A stretch of DNA of 64,000 nucleotides from Polymyxa betae. Its lineage: Eukaryota > Endomyxa > Phytomyxea > Plasmodiophorida > Plasmodiophoridae. Position 1 is the stretch's first letter. Each line of letters begins with the position of its first letter. The translations under genes were made by a program, and so were the position numbers. Of the stretch, positions 25,730 to 35,702 are shown in pieces. The DNA lies in the NCBI GenBank assembly GCA_003693705.1, contig RBZT01000781.1, forward strand, positions 1 through 64,000. Direction: 5' to 3'. The notes below the pieces were generated by a model. It saw only the letters and a program-made list of their open reading frames with translations. It searched no databases and was not told where the DNA came from.

Positions 25730-27077
25730 ATGGCATTCGACGCCGTCACGATTGGTCTGCTGTTGGGTCTAGTTACGGGCAGCATTGCCTCAAAGAATCA
25801 GAAACTGGTTTTTAGTGATGAGTTCGACGAACTCGACACGTTCCGTTGGCAGCATGAGGTTACCCTTGGTGGTGGTGGAAAGTAAGATGTAAGCATCCTT
25901 GCCAATCAAGATGTTTTAACTGTGGTTCAGTTGGGAATTTGAACTCTATTCGAATAATCGCTCAAATAGCTACACTCGAGATGGGTAAGTCGTGCTCTAT
26001 GATTCATTGCATACAACTAATAATCGACAGAGTCCTCTATATTCAGCCAACACTAACTGCTGACATGATTGGCGAGCAGAACTTAAAAAGCGGCTACACC
26101 ATGGATCTTTGGGGAAATGAACCCGGGAATCTTTGTACCGGCAATGCGTTCTATGGATGTCAACGAACTAGCGGTGCTGGAGGCAACATCTTAAACCCGA
26201 TTATGTCTGCTCGTCTTCGTACTTCACGAAGCTTTTCTTTCCGCTACGGGCGAGTGGAAGTTCGCGCGAAAATGCCAAAGGGTGATTGGATTTGGCCCGC
26301 CATCTGGTTCCTCCCTCAATGTAAGGCAGTTGCAACGATTAAAGAGTCCAGATCTGATGTGCTTTGCTAGGGTCGGCGTATGGTCAGTGGCCTGCGAGCG
26401 GTGAAATTGACATGGTTGAGTCCCGTGGAAATGCAAAGTCTTACCCGGGTGGTGTTGATAAAATAGCTTCGACTTTACATTGGGGTCCATGGGCAGCTGA
26501 GGATCAGTGGCCGCAAACGCATGGAGAATACCAGTTGCCCGAAGGCGACTTTTCAGACGATTTTCATTTATTTGTTCTAGACTGGAGCAAAGACCGCCTC
26601 TATACCTACGTTGATGATCCTAAGAACATCGTTCTCGATGTCCACTGGAACGGTGATGTTTATTTTTCATCTTTGACGATGGTTATGCTGACTTGTTTAT
26701 AGGAACTGGCCACTGGGGACTTGGCGGATGGGATGACAATCCTAATATGAAGAATCCATGGGAAGGTCGCGAATCTAATGCTCCTTTTGATCAAAAGGTA
26801 GTTTTTTTCCAACTGCTATTCCAAGTCGCCCACGGTCATGTAGTTCTTTATGATTCTTAATGTCGCTGTCGGCGGAACGAACACTTACTTCCCGGATGGT
26901 GTCGGTGGGAAGCCATGGCGGAACGATGATCAACATTCAGTTAATGCATTTTGGGCTGCCAAAAACCAATGGTACCCAACTTGGAATGGAGAAGACGCTG
27001 CGATGAAGATCGATTATGTTCGCATCTATCAAGACGAGACTGTCCTTGACTATGAGAAAAGAGATGAATTTATCTGA
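25730..27077 (+). CDS. Secreted GH16 beta-glucanase (laminarinase-like)
   Basis: Hydrolyses or remodels beta-1,3-glucan outside the cell. It begins M-A-F-D-A-V-T-I-G-L-L-L-G-L-V-T-G-S-I-A-S, a signal peptide, then L-V-F-S-D-E-F-D-E-L. Six exons restore the frame across introns of about 45-60 nt. Motifs in order are W-E-F-E-L-Y-S-N-N-R-S-N-S, G-R-V-E-V-R-A-K-M-P, W-P-A-I-W-F-L-P, and the catalytic G-E-I-D-M-V-E-S (E-I-D-x-x-E, both acids intact). T-G-H-W-G-L-G-G-W and F-F-M-I-L-N-V-A-V-G-G-T follow, with a closing D-Y-V-R-I-Y-Q. The full catalytic domain is present and should be active. Targets could be its own wall, a food alga or a host; the sequence does not say. Confidence 0.92.
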
Positions 27078-27559
27078 GGTTATTGGCATTCCTAATGAGC
27101 ATCTTAGCAATCTATATTAAAAGTCAAATTGGAAGTTAAAAATCAAACCTTTGCTATAGTTAATAAATCGATACATAAACTTCGTTTCTCAATCAGCTTT
27201 AACGGGTATCATAAAGTTTCATTTAAAAGAACGAGAATATCGTATTACGATTGCTGCATCCAAAACAGAAGCGACCATTTAAAACTGAAGTTGTGAAACA
27301 AAATGAATCAAAATCTACTATTCACCCGAGCGACATCTGCGTATTTTTTAGATGGCCGATAATGTTTGCAAACCCATCAATTTAAATCGATATATTACAA
27401 GTCGCCATGAGTTTTCCACTGATCATACGTTCAGTTCTTTTCCATGCAAGAAATGTAACAAAACATTGTCGCTTCTCGAACGGTATGAACAGTTTTCATG
27501 ATGCCTTTATGATTCCTGAAGATGGATCCGGAATCAGATCGGCAGATCTGCTTTAGTAA
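27078..27559. other. Intergenic, GH16 to lactate dehydrogenase
   Basis: AT-rich, with no gene recognised. It contains the GH16 3' end and the lactate dehydrogenase promoter. Confidence 0.35.
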
Positions 27560-28882
<1,323 letters not shown>

Positions 28883-28932
28883 CAATGTTAATATGATATG
28901 ATGTATTCTATGGAAACAGTTTGAAAAGCCGC

Positions 28933-29658
28933 TTAGATGAAGCCTCCATAGCCAGCGCCATACCCTCCAGGATAGCCGCCCAGACCATAACCCCCCATAC
29001 CAAAGCCGCCCAGACCAATGCCACCCAGACCATAGCCGCCCAGACCATAGCCTCTCATACCATAGCCGCCCAGACCAATGCCACCCAGACCATAGCCTCC
29101 CAGACCATAGCCGCCCAGGCCATCGCCTCCAAAACCGGCACCGCCTAACCCACCAATACCAGCTCCTAGAGCACCAAATCCTCCAGGACCACCATATCCT
29201 CCAGCTCCGCCAAGGCCTGCAGCTCCACCAATTCCTCCAGCTCCGCCAAGGCCTCCAGCTCCACCAAGGCCTCCAGCTCCACCAAGACCTCCAGCTCCGG
29301 GAAAGTGATATTTTGTATACAACCCTCGTGGGAAGTTCCAGACTCGTGTTTGAACAATTTGTCCAGGGCCTGATCCTGGACCACCTCCTCCAGGACCTTC
29401 AGCAGGACCTGGTGCAGGTCCTGCTGGACCCCCTCCAATTCCTCCTGCAGCTTGGCCATTTGTACCTGGTCCGGTAGCAGGTGCAGCTGTTATCGCAGGT
29501 GCTGCAGGTGCAGCCGGAGGTGCTGCAGGTGCTGCAGGGGCTGCTGGTGCTGCTGGTGCTTGCAAAGCAACAAAGCGTTTATTGTGATCATGTTCAGCTG
29601 CAGTGATTCCAAGGATAATTGTGATCGCTAACAACACCAACGAAGCTTCTCTCATCAT
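28933..29658 (-). CDS. Secreted Gly/Ala-rich protein 1 of the F-x-x-L-[EQ] cluster
   Basis: A 241-aa single-exon protein. A signal peptide (M-M-R-E-A-S-L-V-L-L-A-I-T-I-I-L-G-I-T-A-A) is followed by K-R-F-V-A-L-Q, then an Ala-Pro repeat block (A-A-P units), a Gly/Pro linker, G-G-L-G-G-A repeats and a C-terminal array of G-Y-G-L-G-G / I-G-L-G-G units. It ends G-Y-G-A-G-Y-G-G-F-I. The composition is that of an extracellular structural or matrix protein. There are no cysteines in the repeats and no enzyme motif. It is the first of four tandem minus-strand genes with a shared F-x-x-L-[EQ] motif. The repeat region is prone to slippage, so length may vary between strains. Confidence 0.75.
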   Translation of the reverse strand: MMREASLVLLAITIILGITAAEHDHNKRFVALQAPAAPAAPAAPAAPPAAPAAPAITAAPATGPGTNGQAAGGIGGGPAGPAPGPAEGPGGGGPGSGPGQIVQTRVWNFPRGLYTKYHFPGAGGLGGAGGLGGAGGLGGAGGIGGAAGLGGAGGYGGPGGFGALGAGIGGLGGAGFGGDGLGGYGLGGYGLGGIGLGGYGMRGYGLGGYGLGGIGLGGFGMGGYGLGGYPGGYGAGYGGFI

Positions 29659-30157
29659 CGTTGATTATGGCTGTGAATTGTTTAGACGACCGAAACGGCC
29701 GCCATTCCATCGGTGGTCGGTCGGATAATTCTTTCAAGCGTCTTCACCTTGTCTTGAAAAAACCGATTGAATACCAGGTCCTTTGCTTCGAATTTATTGT
29801 CTTTAACAAATTTGTAATCTTATTTTCGCTGTTTTCTTGAATTCTATTATCCTACGTTTTGTATCACATCATCATACCACACGAAGCGTCATAAAAATAT
29901 CGATGTCCGCCGGCGACATTATTTCTATTGCAAAGACAGAATACATTCGTTGGAAAGTTTGTTTACTACGCCTCGAGCATTGCAAAGTGACAATGCTAAT
30001 ATGGTACTACTTGAAAGGTCATCTCTAGCATCTGATATGCCATATGTTCTACTGAATATTGCACGTAAGCAGTGACAAGTTTAGCAGTAGAGCACTTCGA
30101 CTGATTTCCAAATATTTATGGTGAATGTCTGCTGATTAGATCCCAAAGGCGCCTCTT
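29659..30157. promoter_or_regulatory. Spacer between secreted proteins 1 and 2
   Basis: This contains the presumed promoter of gene 1. No coding content is seen. Confidence 0.35.
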
Positions 30158-30493
30158 TCAGATCGCGTTATTGAAGGAATCAACGCCTCCATATCCACCG
30201 CCAACGCCTCCATATCCACCGCCAACGCCTCCATATCCACCGCCAACGCCTGTCCCGCCAGTGGCCGTCGTCGTGCCTGTCGTGTAGCCGGTCGTCCCGG
30301 CCCCTGTGAACTCAGTGCCTAGATCGGTTTCCCCCAGGCCAACGTCGCCAACAGCACCTCCTTGTACGGCACCTCCTTGGACGGCACCGTATCCAACTTG
30401 AAGAGCGACGAAATCGTTCCGCTGCAGCGGCTCTAACTCGTTAGCGTAAGCAAGCGCTGCCAGGAGAACGATGACGAGTGCTGAGCCGAACAT
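30158..30493 (-). CDS. Secreted Gly/Thr-rich protein 2 of the F-x-x-L-[EQ] cluster
   Basis: A 111-aa product from the ATG at 30493. The signal peptide M-F-G-S-A-L-V-I-V-L-L-A-A-L-A-Y-A is followed by N-E-L-E-P-L-Q-R-N-D-F-V-A-L-Q, identical to gene 1 at F-V-A-L-Q. Then come G-A-V-Q-G repeats, a Gly/Thr stretch, and four G-G-G-Y-G-G-V units before the end D-S-F-N-N-A-I. The tandem Y-G-G-V units are near-identical at DNA level, so they arose by recent slippage. It is probably a secreted structural protein. No known domain is recognised. Confidence 0.72.
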   Translation of the reverse strand: MFGSALVIVLLAALAYANELEPLQRNDFVALQVGYGAVQGGAVQGGAVGDVGLGETDLGTEFTGAGTTGYTTGTTTATGGTGVGGGYGGVGGGYGGVGGGYGGVDSFNNAI

Positions 30494-30800
30494 GACGATT
30501 TGTAAATGAATGGAACCGGGCAAGAGCTTGTCGGATACCGACCCGGTCGGATGTCGGCACTTTCTTGTGGCGAGCTATTAACAGGTCAGACTTCTCTTTT
30601 GCTGCAGGTAAACCATATGTTCGACGTTCCGACATAGCTATAACCGACATTCTATTCTGTCATTTGGGGGGATTACACGCTTGCATCCAGCGATGTCAAT
30701 TATCCAATGCTTCTAAGTAACCCGCTTCTGTATGCTAGAAAAGTACATTATTGCAGTAATTTATTGACGTCAACCACAACGAGAGCTGCATGATTCATAT

Positions 30801-31091
30801 CTACCAGAATGGATATCCATATCCCCAAGGTCTCCATCCCCATAATCGTCCCCATGGATAGAAGGGATAACCCCAGCCAAATCGTCGAAAACCTAATCCT
30901 GGCCACCATTGTAGGGATTGAAATTCTTTAGCATTTGGCTTGTTAGCTGGGTCGACGTTCGATTCCAGAGGAGCGAACGCTGGCGGGTTTGCTTGAGTAG
31001 CAACTTCAGATGCCTCTAGCGAAGCAAACTGGAAATCATTGGCGTCTGCCAAGGCGGCGACAATGGCGACCAGAATGATCGTCTTCAGCAT
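30801..31091 (-). CDS. Secreted Trp/Gly-rich protein 3 of the F-x-x-L-[EQ] cluster
   Basis: A 96-aa protein from the ATG at 31091. The signal peptide M-L-K-T-I-I-L-V-A-I-V-A-A-L-A-D-A is followed by N-D-F-Q-F-A-S-L-E-A, later F-A-P-L-E-S and F-Q-S-L-Q-W. A C-terminal domain of about 40 residues is extremely rich in Trp, Tyr, Phe, Gly and Arg (W-G-Y-P-F-Y-P-W-G-R-L-W-G-W-R-P-W). The mature middle part is acidic and Pro/Asn-rich, and the tail is basic and aromatic. It is closest in layout to gene 4. The aromatic tail suggests self-assembly or binding to polysaccharide, which is inference. Confidence 0.75.
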   Translation of the reverse strand: MLKTIILVAIVAALADANDFQFASLEASEVATQANPPAFAPLESNVDPANKPNAKEFQSLQWWPGLGFRRFGWGYPFYPWGRLWGWRPWGYGYPFW

Positions 31092-31483
31092 GATGAATGA
31101 ATTTGGTTCGGGTCGGGCGATGAGCTAGCAACAAGGCCTGGAACCGGACGTGGTCGGTCGGCATGTCGGGGATTTCCCACTATCGTGATCGTCCTGTTGA
31201 ATGTAGAATATTCTCCTCCTTTTTACAGAAAAAAAAATCTGCCTCTTTGTACTCTACACAGCACACTGAAATGATCTCTTTTCTAATGAAACGCGGTCAG
31301 CTTGCTCCTCTTGCAATATTCCATTCGTGCATCATCATCAATCCTTTCGTTGCAGTCTCAATAAAAATCGGTATCTACGTTGGCTCTATAGTCGTAATCA
31401 CAAAAAACCCCTTCATGGGGTCAGATGTTATCTCTATGTTCACAGTCTCATTTTATTCAGTCCAATTGGAGGCAGCTTGATCA
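31092..31483. promoter_or_regulatory. Spacer between secreted proteins 3 and 4
   Basis: No gene is recognised. It includes the likely promoter of gene 3. Confidence 0.35.
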
Positions 31484-31897
31484 TTAGTACCAGTAGGGAG
31501 AACCACCCCAACCTCCTCCCCAACCTCCTCCCCATGGATAGAAGCCTCCACCATAGAATCCGCCACCCCAACCCCATGGGCCACCACCCCAATATCGGAA
31601 TCGTCGGTATCTCCAGCCTCCTCCAAAGCCACCACCAAACAGTGGCCATTGTAGAGCCTGGAACTTCTTGTGCTTGTCATCATGTGCGGCGCCCGCTTCC
31701 AATGGAGCGAAATTCGGCGCTTGTTCGTTGGCTTCAAGCGGGCTAAAGTTCGGTGGGTTGGCGTCGACCGGGCTGAAGTTCGGCTGATTGACGTTTGCTT
31801 CCAGCGGCTGGAACTGCTGCTGGTTTGATTGTTGTGTGGCGTCGTTGGCTAGGGCCAGACCCAGCAGGGCGATGGACAACAACACGACGGTCTTCAT
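31484..31897 (-). CDS. Secreted Trp/Gly-rich protein 4 of the F-x-x-L-[EQ] cluster
   Basis: A 137-aa protein from the ATG at 31897. The signal peptide M-K-T-V-V-L-L-S-I-A-L-L-G-L-A-L-A leads into five spaced motifs: F-Q-P-L-E-A, F-S-P-V-D-A, F-S-P-L-E-A, F-A-P-L-E-A and F-Q-A-L-Q-W. The first four sit in an N/P/A-rich spacer with a period near 12-13 residues. The C-terminus is G-G-G-[FW]-rich with R-Y-R-R-F-R-Y-W and ends S-P-Y-W-Y. It shares signal, motif array and aromatic tail with gene 3, so the two are probable tandem paralogues. No database family comes to mind. Confidence 0.76.
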   Translation of the reverse strand: MKTVVLLSIALLGLALANDATQQSNQQQFQPLEANVNQPNFSPVDANPPNFSPLEANEQAPNFAPLEAGAAHDDKHKKFQALQWPLFGGGFGGGWRYRRFRYWGGGPWGWGGGFYGGGFYPWGGGWGGGWGGSPYWY

Positions 31898-32303
31898 CGT
31901 TAAGATCTGAATTCGTGAGTGGCGACCGGATGGCGACACCGACTAAAGTCGTCGTCCGAAGCTCCGATTCGCTTCATTCCGTTGAATGCTCTTGAACTTC
32001 GGTCAATGGTATGATCTCTCCGAAGACTTAATTGTCGTTCTGACGGCAGCAATGGTGTTGAAGCTCGGGCTATGTGGATATGTGGCAGAAGGTGTCCTTT
32101 ACAAAACGAATCTAAAACTGTTTTGTAAAAACTATGATCCGCGAAAGCAATCAGCACCTTTAAATGCCACGAAATGAAATCGCATTCATTTTTAGCAGAC
32201 TTTCGACAAAATCACAAAGCTCGTGACTTGAACAAAATCAGAACAGCATTGTCTCCGAAAATCAACAAAGCCACATGTCATAAAACCAAGATAGGCGATG
32301 GTA
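31898..32303. promoter_or_regulatory. Upstream region of secreted protein 4, up to the transposon
   Basis: No coding family is recognised. It ends at the target-site duplication of the Mutator-like element. Confidence 0.35.
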
Positions 32304-32312
32304 AACAGTAGG
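32304..32312. repeat. Left target-site duplication (9 bp)
   Basis: AACAGTAGG directly abuts the left inverted repeat and matches AACCGTAGG after the right one at 8 of 9 bases. Confidence 0.7.
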
Positions 32313-32418
32313 CGGTTTCCTCTTTTAAGCTCGCGAGCTTGCAAACTCGCGCAGCCCATCCGCGCACTTCCAGACTCGCGCACTTCCAAGCTCGTCTACA
32401 TTCGTTTGATTTCATCAA
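32313..32418 (+). repeat. Left terminal inverted repeat
   Basis: About 106 bp. It carries two GCGCACTTCCA sub-repeats and is the inverted match of 33379-33484, with most mismatches near the inner end. Confidence 0.8.
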
Positions 32419-33378
32419 AATACGATCATACAATAGAATCGCAAAAGGTTCCATCTAAAATTGTAAATTCTCCTTACTGCCGAGCGTATGCAGCCATTGA
32501 CGATGTCTGTATAAGAACATCCTCTATCTTCATGGATTCATCAAAGGAATGTCGAAGACTCCCGATTATTCCTGAATATCTGTTTACCTTTCTGCATGAA
32601 AGAATTGACTGCGTCTTTGTCAGTACCGAAAGCCTTTTGTTTTGCTTTAGCTTTCATTCGATAGAATAGGCCAGCATCGAAAGCAACGTTGGGCCACATA
32701 TTTCGAAGAATTCCGACTATTAAAGGCGCAGAATCAAGAATAGAAGATTTCTCGTCAGCGCTTATTTCAGAATCGCGGGTCTTAGATAAGATGCCATCGA
32801 TAACAACCGCTGTTGAAGAATGGCTGTATTTTAGATTTAGACCAAGATAATGGTCTCAACTAACAAAATCGAATGTAAAAGGAACATTAAATGTGCATTT
32901 TTCCTTTCCAGATAGTCTATAAAAGCTACCGCGTTCTACAGCATCGTCTCTATCGAATAACTGCTGTGCTCTTTCACCATCCATCTTGTGGCCTGTTCGT
33001 GCATCCAAGAATCCTTTTTCAACAGCTATGTACTGCATAAATGGGAGCACACAAGTGTCAAAGAGTGAAAATTGTCGAAGTGAAATATCGAGACAGAACA
33101 ATTCGTTAATTTGTCCAAACTTTGATGTACAGCCGATACTTCAATTTGCAGGCCGCAAACATTCTTCGGCGCAGACGAAGCACAATCAACCTCATTCAAA
33201 GGAGATAGCCCGAATGGCCCAGACTTGGTTGCAGCCGTAGATTGTTTCTATACGAGGAAATGGGCCTGTCGGACGCTCTGGTCTGGGATCGGCCCTATTC
33301 TGTCTTGTAATAGAACCAGATTTTTGCCACAGCCATGACAATTTTCGAATCATTATGAAGAAAAAAGAAAACATTTAT

Positions 33379-33484
33379 TGCTGAGATCAACCGAATGTAG
33401 ACGAGCTTGGAAGTGCGCGAATCTGGAAGTGCGCGGAGGGGGCTGCGCGAGTTTGCAAGCTCGCGAGCTTAAAAGAGGAAACCG
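33379..33484 (-). repeat. Right terminal inverted repeat
   Basis: The inverted partner of 32313-32418. Few differences are seen (for example GCAGCCCATCC versus GCAGCCCCCTCC), implying a fairly recent insertion. Confidence 0.8.
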
Positions 33485-33493
33485 AACCGTAGG
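33485..33493. repeat. Right target-site duplication (9 bp)
   Basis: AACCGTAGG follows the right inverted repeat and pairs with AACAGTAGG on the left, with one mismatch. Confidence 0.7.
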
Positions 33494-33844
33494 ACATTAC
33501 GCCACGGCGAAAGGTTAGTCCGAAAGGCGGAAAGGTTCCGAAATTGAAAGTAGGAGCTCCTGATCTATACGATTCATATCAGGGGGCTAGTTGCAGAGAA
33601 TCTCTGCCCGGATGTCCAGCAACATCCAATCAAATGCTTCCAGCCTAGGGTTAGGGTTCTGGCAGATTTTTTCAAACCCGTATTCGTATGAAAGCCCCAA
33701 GACCTGGAAGCTGACTGGCATCCGATTGAGGACCTCGGCACATTCTTCCTTCAAGCTTGGGCACAATATCTGTCACAGGCTCGGCTGGCTCGCAATAAGC
33801 CTGAGAAATTCGACTTTGCTTTCTGCAGCTTTTTGAGTAGAAAT
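33494..33844. other. Spacer upstream of the SANT/Myb gene
   Basis: It contains AGGGTTAGGGTT at about 33648-33659 (two telomere-type TTAGGG units). From about 33700 the frame of the following gene is already open with coding-like sequence (D-W-H-P-I-E-D-L-G-T-F-F-L-Q-A-W), back to a TGA. The true first exon may lie here. Confidence 0.35.
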
Positions 33845-34630
33845 ATGCGCGGACTGCAGAAGACTCTAAACAAGAACATAAAAGTGCTTTATAGAGCCAT
33901 TTTTAAATCAATCGCGATGAGCCAAGCCAGATCGCTGTCTCGTAAATGGAGCCGCGATGAAGATCGGGCCCTGCTAGATATGACCGTTCAAGCCGGCGAA
34001 AACTTATCTTCTCGCTGGGCCATGATCGCCGCGGAGATGGAGGTCCGCTTTCCAGGCAGGCGACTTTACACTCCTAGTAGCGTCAAGCAGCATTATAACG
34101 GGTTGAATTTGGAGGGTAGTGGCGGCCAGTATTGGACCCGACAAGAAAGGCAAACGCTGCTGATTTTATGTCAGGATAATGATGACGCTGTTTGCGATTG
34201 GGTCGATATCGCTGAACAGATGCAGATGATTTTCGATGATAAGAAAAAGTTTACGGTCGAGCTCGTGAGAAGGCGATATCAGGCCTTAACGAAACGCGCT
34301 AACGATGATGAATTGAAAAAAGACGGAAGGCGTCGCTCACTGGAAACTAGCAATCCTCCCAAGAGAAAGCGGTCGGAGTCTCTAATTGAGGCGATTCGTC
34401 CAGCGATCGTTTTGGGCTGTGACGATGGCGAGTTTGTGCCCGTATATGAAGAGTGCGACGCTGGTGTTGAACAAACCGTTAAAACCCTTGCAAAGGATGC
34501 TGATGAACGCACGAATGGCCTGAGGTCTTTAACAGAAAGCAATCGAGCTTCAAATCAAGTAAACGAATTACTGCCGATGGAAATGGTTGTTTACCACGGT
34601 GACGCTACGTTTGACAAGACGCTGCGGTAA
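33845..34630 (+). CDS. SANT/Myb-like DNA-binding protein
   Basis: A nuclear protein of about 260 aa. Candidate starts are the ATG at 33845 and one at 33917. A Myb/SANT-like repeat reads R-K-W-S-R-D-E-D-R-A-L-L-D-M ... S-R-W-A-M-I-A ... S-S-V-K-Q-H-Y-N-G-L. A second follows: Q-Y-W-T-R-Q-E-R-Q-T-L-L-I-L ... D-W-V-D-I-A ... V-R-R-R-Y-Q-A-L. The aromatic spacing (W-x20-W) fits SANT/Myb. A basic patch P-K-R-K-R-S likely serves as a nuclear localisation signal. The C-terminal 80 residues are acidic. A frame change separates it from the next ORF, which may be its C-terminal part. No target can be inferred. Confidence 0.65.
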   Translation: MRGLQKTLNKNIKVLYRAIFKSIAMSQARSLSRKWSRDEDRALLDMTVQAGENLSSRWAMIAAEMEVRFPGRRLYTPSSVKQHYNGLNLEGSGGQYWTRQERQTLLILCQDNDDAVCDWVDIAEQMQMIFDDKKKFTVELVRRRYQALTKRANDDELKKDGRRRSLETSNPPKRKRSESLIEAIRPAIVLGCDDGEFVPVYEECDAGVEQTVKTLAKDADERTNGLRSLTESNRASNQVNELLPMEMVVYHGDATFDKTLR

Positions 34631-34635
34631 TCAAT

Positions 34636-35094
34636 GTGCATGAGGCTTCAGCAGAATGTAACGCGCTTTTCAGGATAGCTCATGAATATATTGAGCAGCA
34701 TATGCAAGCGCTGAGGAAAACTATAAAACTAATCGAGACGTGCCCGGATTCGCTAAACGAGGCCATCAGAAACCTGGAAATTGAGGCACTTTCTGATGAT
34801 GAGTGTGATATGATTGTCCAGTGGTCCGTTGCCTGTGATTCGAATAACTCATCGAGATGGCTGGAATACGCTCGGCATTGTGACGTTAACGATCGCCAAC
34901 TTTGGCCGGTCATCGTCCCTCAGTGCACGCTTTACGTGATCCAGTTGATCGCCTCAGGCCGAGTGGCAATTGTACCTGAGAGGGTTCAATCCGATATGGA
35001 TCGGCTTCACATCCGTTTGAGACAGCTCTATTTGAGGAAGCACTCGCCTCTGTATCGCCTTGTGGCGAACCAGGAAGCTGCACTGCCAAGTTGA
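34636..35094 (+). CDS. Helical ORF, probable continuation of the SANT/Myb gene
   Basis: This opens 5 bp after the stop of the SANT/Myb frame, in another frame, with no in-frame ATG at its start. It is rich in charged helices (E-Y-I-E-Q-H-M-Q-A-L-R-K-T-I-K-L-I) and has no recognised domain. No GT-AG intron I tried restores the frame exactly. A frameshift, a non-canonical splice or a separate gene with an internal start all remain open. Confidence 0.45.
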   Translation: MHEASAECNALFRIAHEYIEQHMQALRKTIKLIETCPDSLNEAIRNLEIEALSDDECDMIVQWSVACDSNNSSRWLEYARHCDVNDRQLWPVIVPQCTLYVIQLIASGRVAIVPERVQSDMDRLHIRLRQLYLRKHSPLYRLVANQEAALPS

Positions 35095-35702
35095 ATCAAT
35101 CGATTAAATATTTCGCTTCCATCATCTTTTAGCTGTTCAACTGTGCTTATTAATTTTCGACACGTGAGCTTTCTACATTGGCAATTACTTGTAATGTCTT
35201 TATTGTATGTTTCAGTTTATCTGGACTGGAATTTGAGAGTTTGGTTCAAGGAATCATAATTTTTATGTGCCAGTTGGCCCAAAAGGAAACGACTTTCATC
35301 CGAAGCCTTGGCATTTTCCGAAGCCTTGGCATTGGTAGCCAAGCATGGCATAGTGTCAATCAAGTAATGACCCTCTAAGCCGAAGTTTGCCTGGGGTTGG
35401 TGGTTTTCAGGAAACTTTGGGGACAGCTAGAAAGCAAGGCAGGAACGTGTTGTAGGGAATTATATTGCTTCTTCAATAACAAAATGAACGTTTCAGTTTC
35501 GTCATCACAGCCCGCGATCACGTTCGCCTGTTGAATCACGCCAGGCGTATATGCACATGGCGTTGGAACTACAGAAGACAATACAAGAACTAATTTGTAC
35601 AGAAATATGTCAATTAATTCTGGCTGCATATTGCTTTTGGCCTTGGGAGACTGCGATAGACAAGAAGAAATACTGTGGGATCATGAAGATCAGCATAACT
35701 TC
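35095..35702. other. Convergent 3' spacer
   Basis: It lies between two convergent genes. The direct repeat CCGAAGCCTTGGCATT occurs twice in tandem near 35299-35335. No gene is seen. Confidence 0.4.

Larger units (their letters stand above)
32313..33484. mobile_element. Mutator-like (MULE-type) DNA element with long terminal inverted repeats
   Basis: A 1,172-bp element bounded by long inverted repeats, about 32313-32418 and 33379-33484. Each begins CGGTTTCCTCTTTTAAGCTC inward, and the first ~90 bp are nearly identical in inverted comparison. Flanking 9-bp direct repeats (8/9 match) fit Mutator-type insertion, since MULEs make 8-11 bp, usually 9-bp, duplications. The inside (32420-33378) has no complete transposase. 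Two minus-strand open stretches (about 32560-32760 and 32856-33101) look coding-like, for example R-N-M-W-P-N-V-A-F-D-A-G-L-F-Y-R and A-R-T-G-H-K-M-D-G-E-R-A-Q-Q-L-F-D, but are interrupted. It is probably non-autonomous, carrying either transposase debris or a captured host fragment. Confidence 0.8.

Noticed and set aside
28940-29150. Regular short repeats that could suggest a CRISPR-like array
   Set aside because: The units are 9-18 nt codon-phased glycine repeats inside a reading frame, without spacers, in a eukaryote.
29166-29459. Acidic Glu/Leu-rich coiled-coil frame on the minus strand
   Set aside because: It is the out-of-frame reading of the Gly-rich repeats; the in-frame product has a signal peptide and the shared motif.
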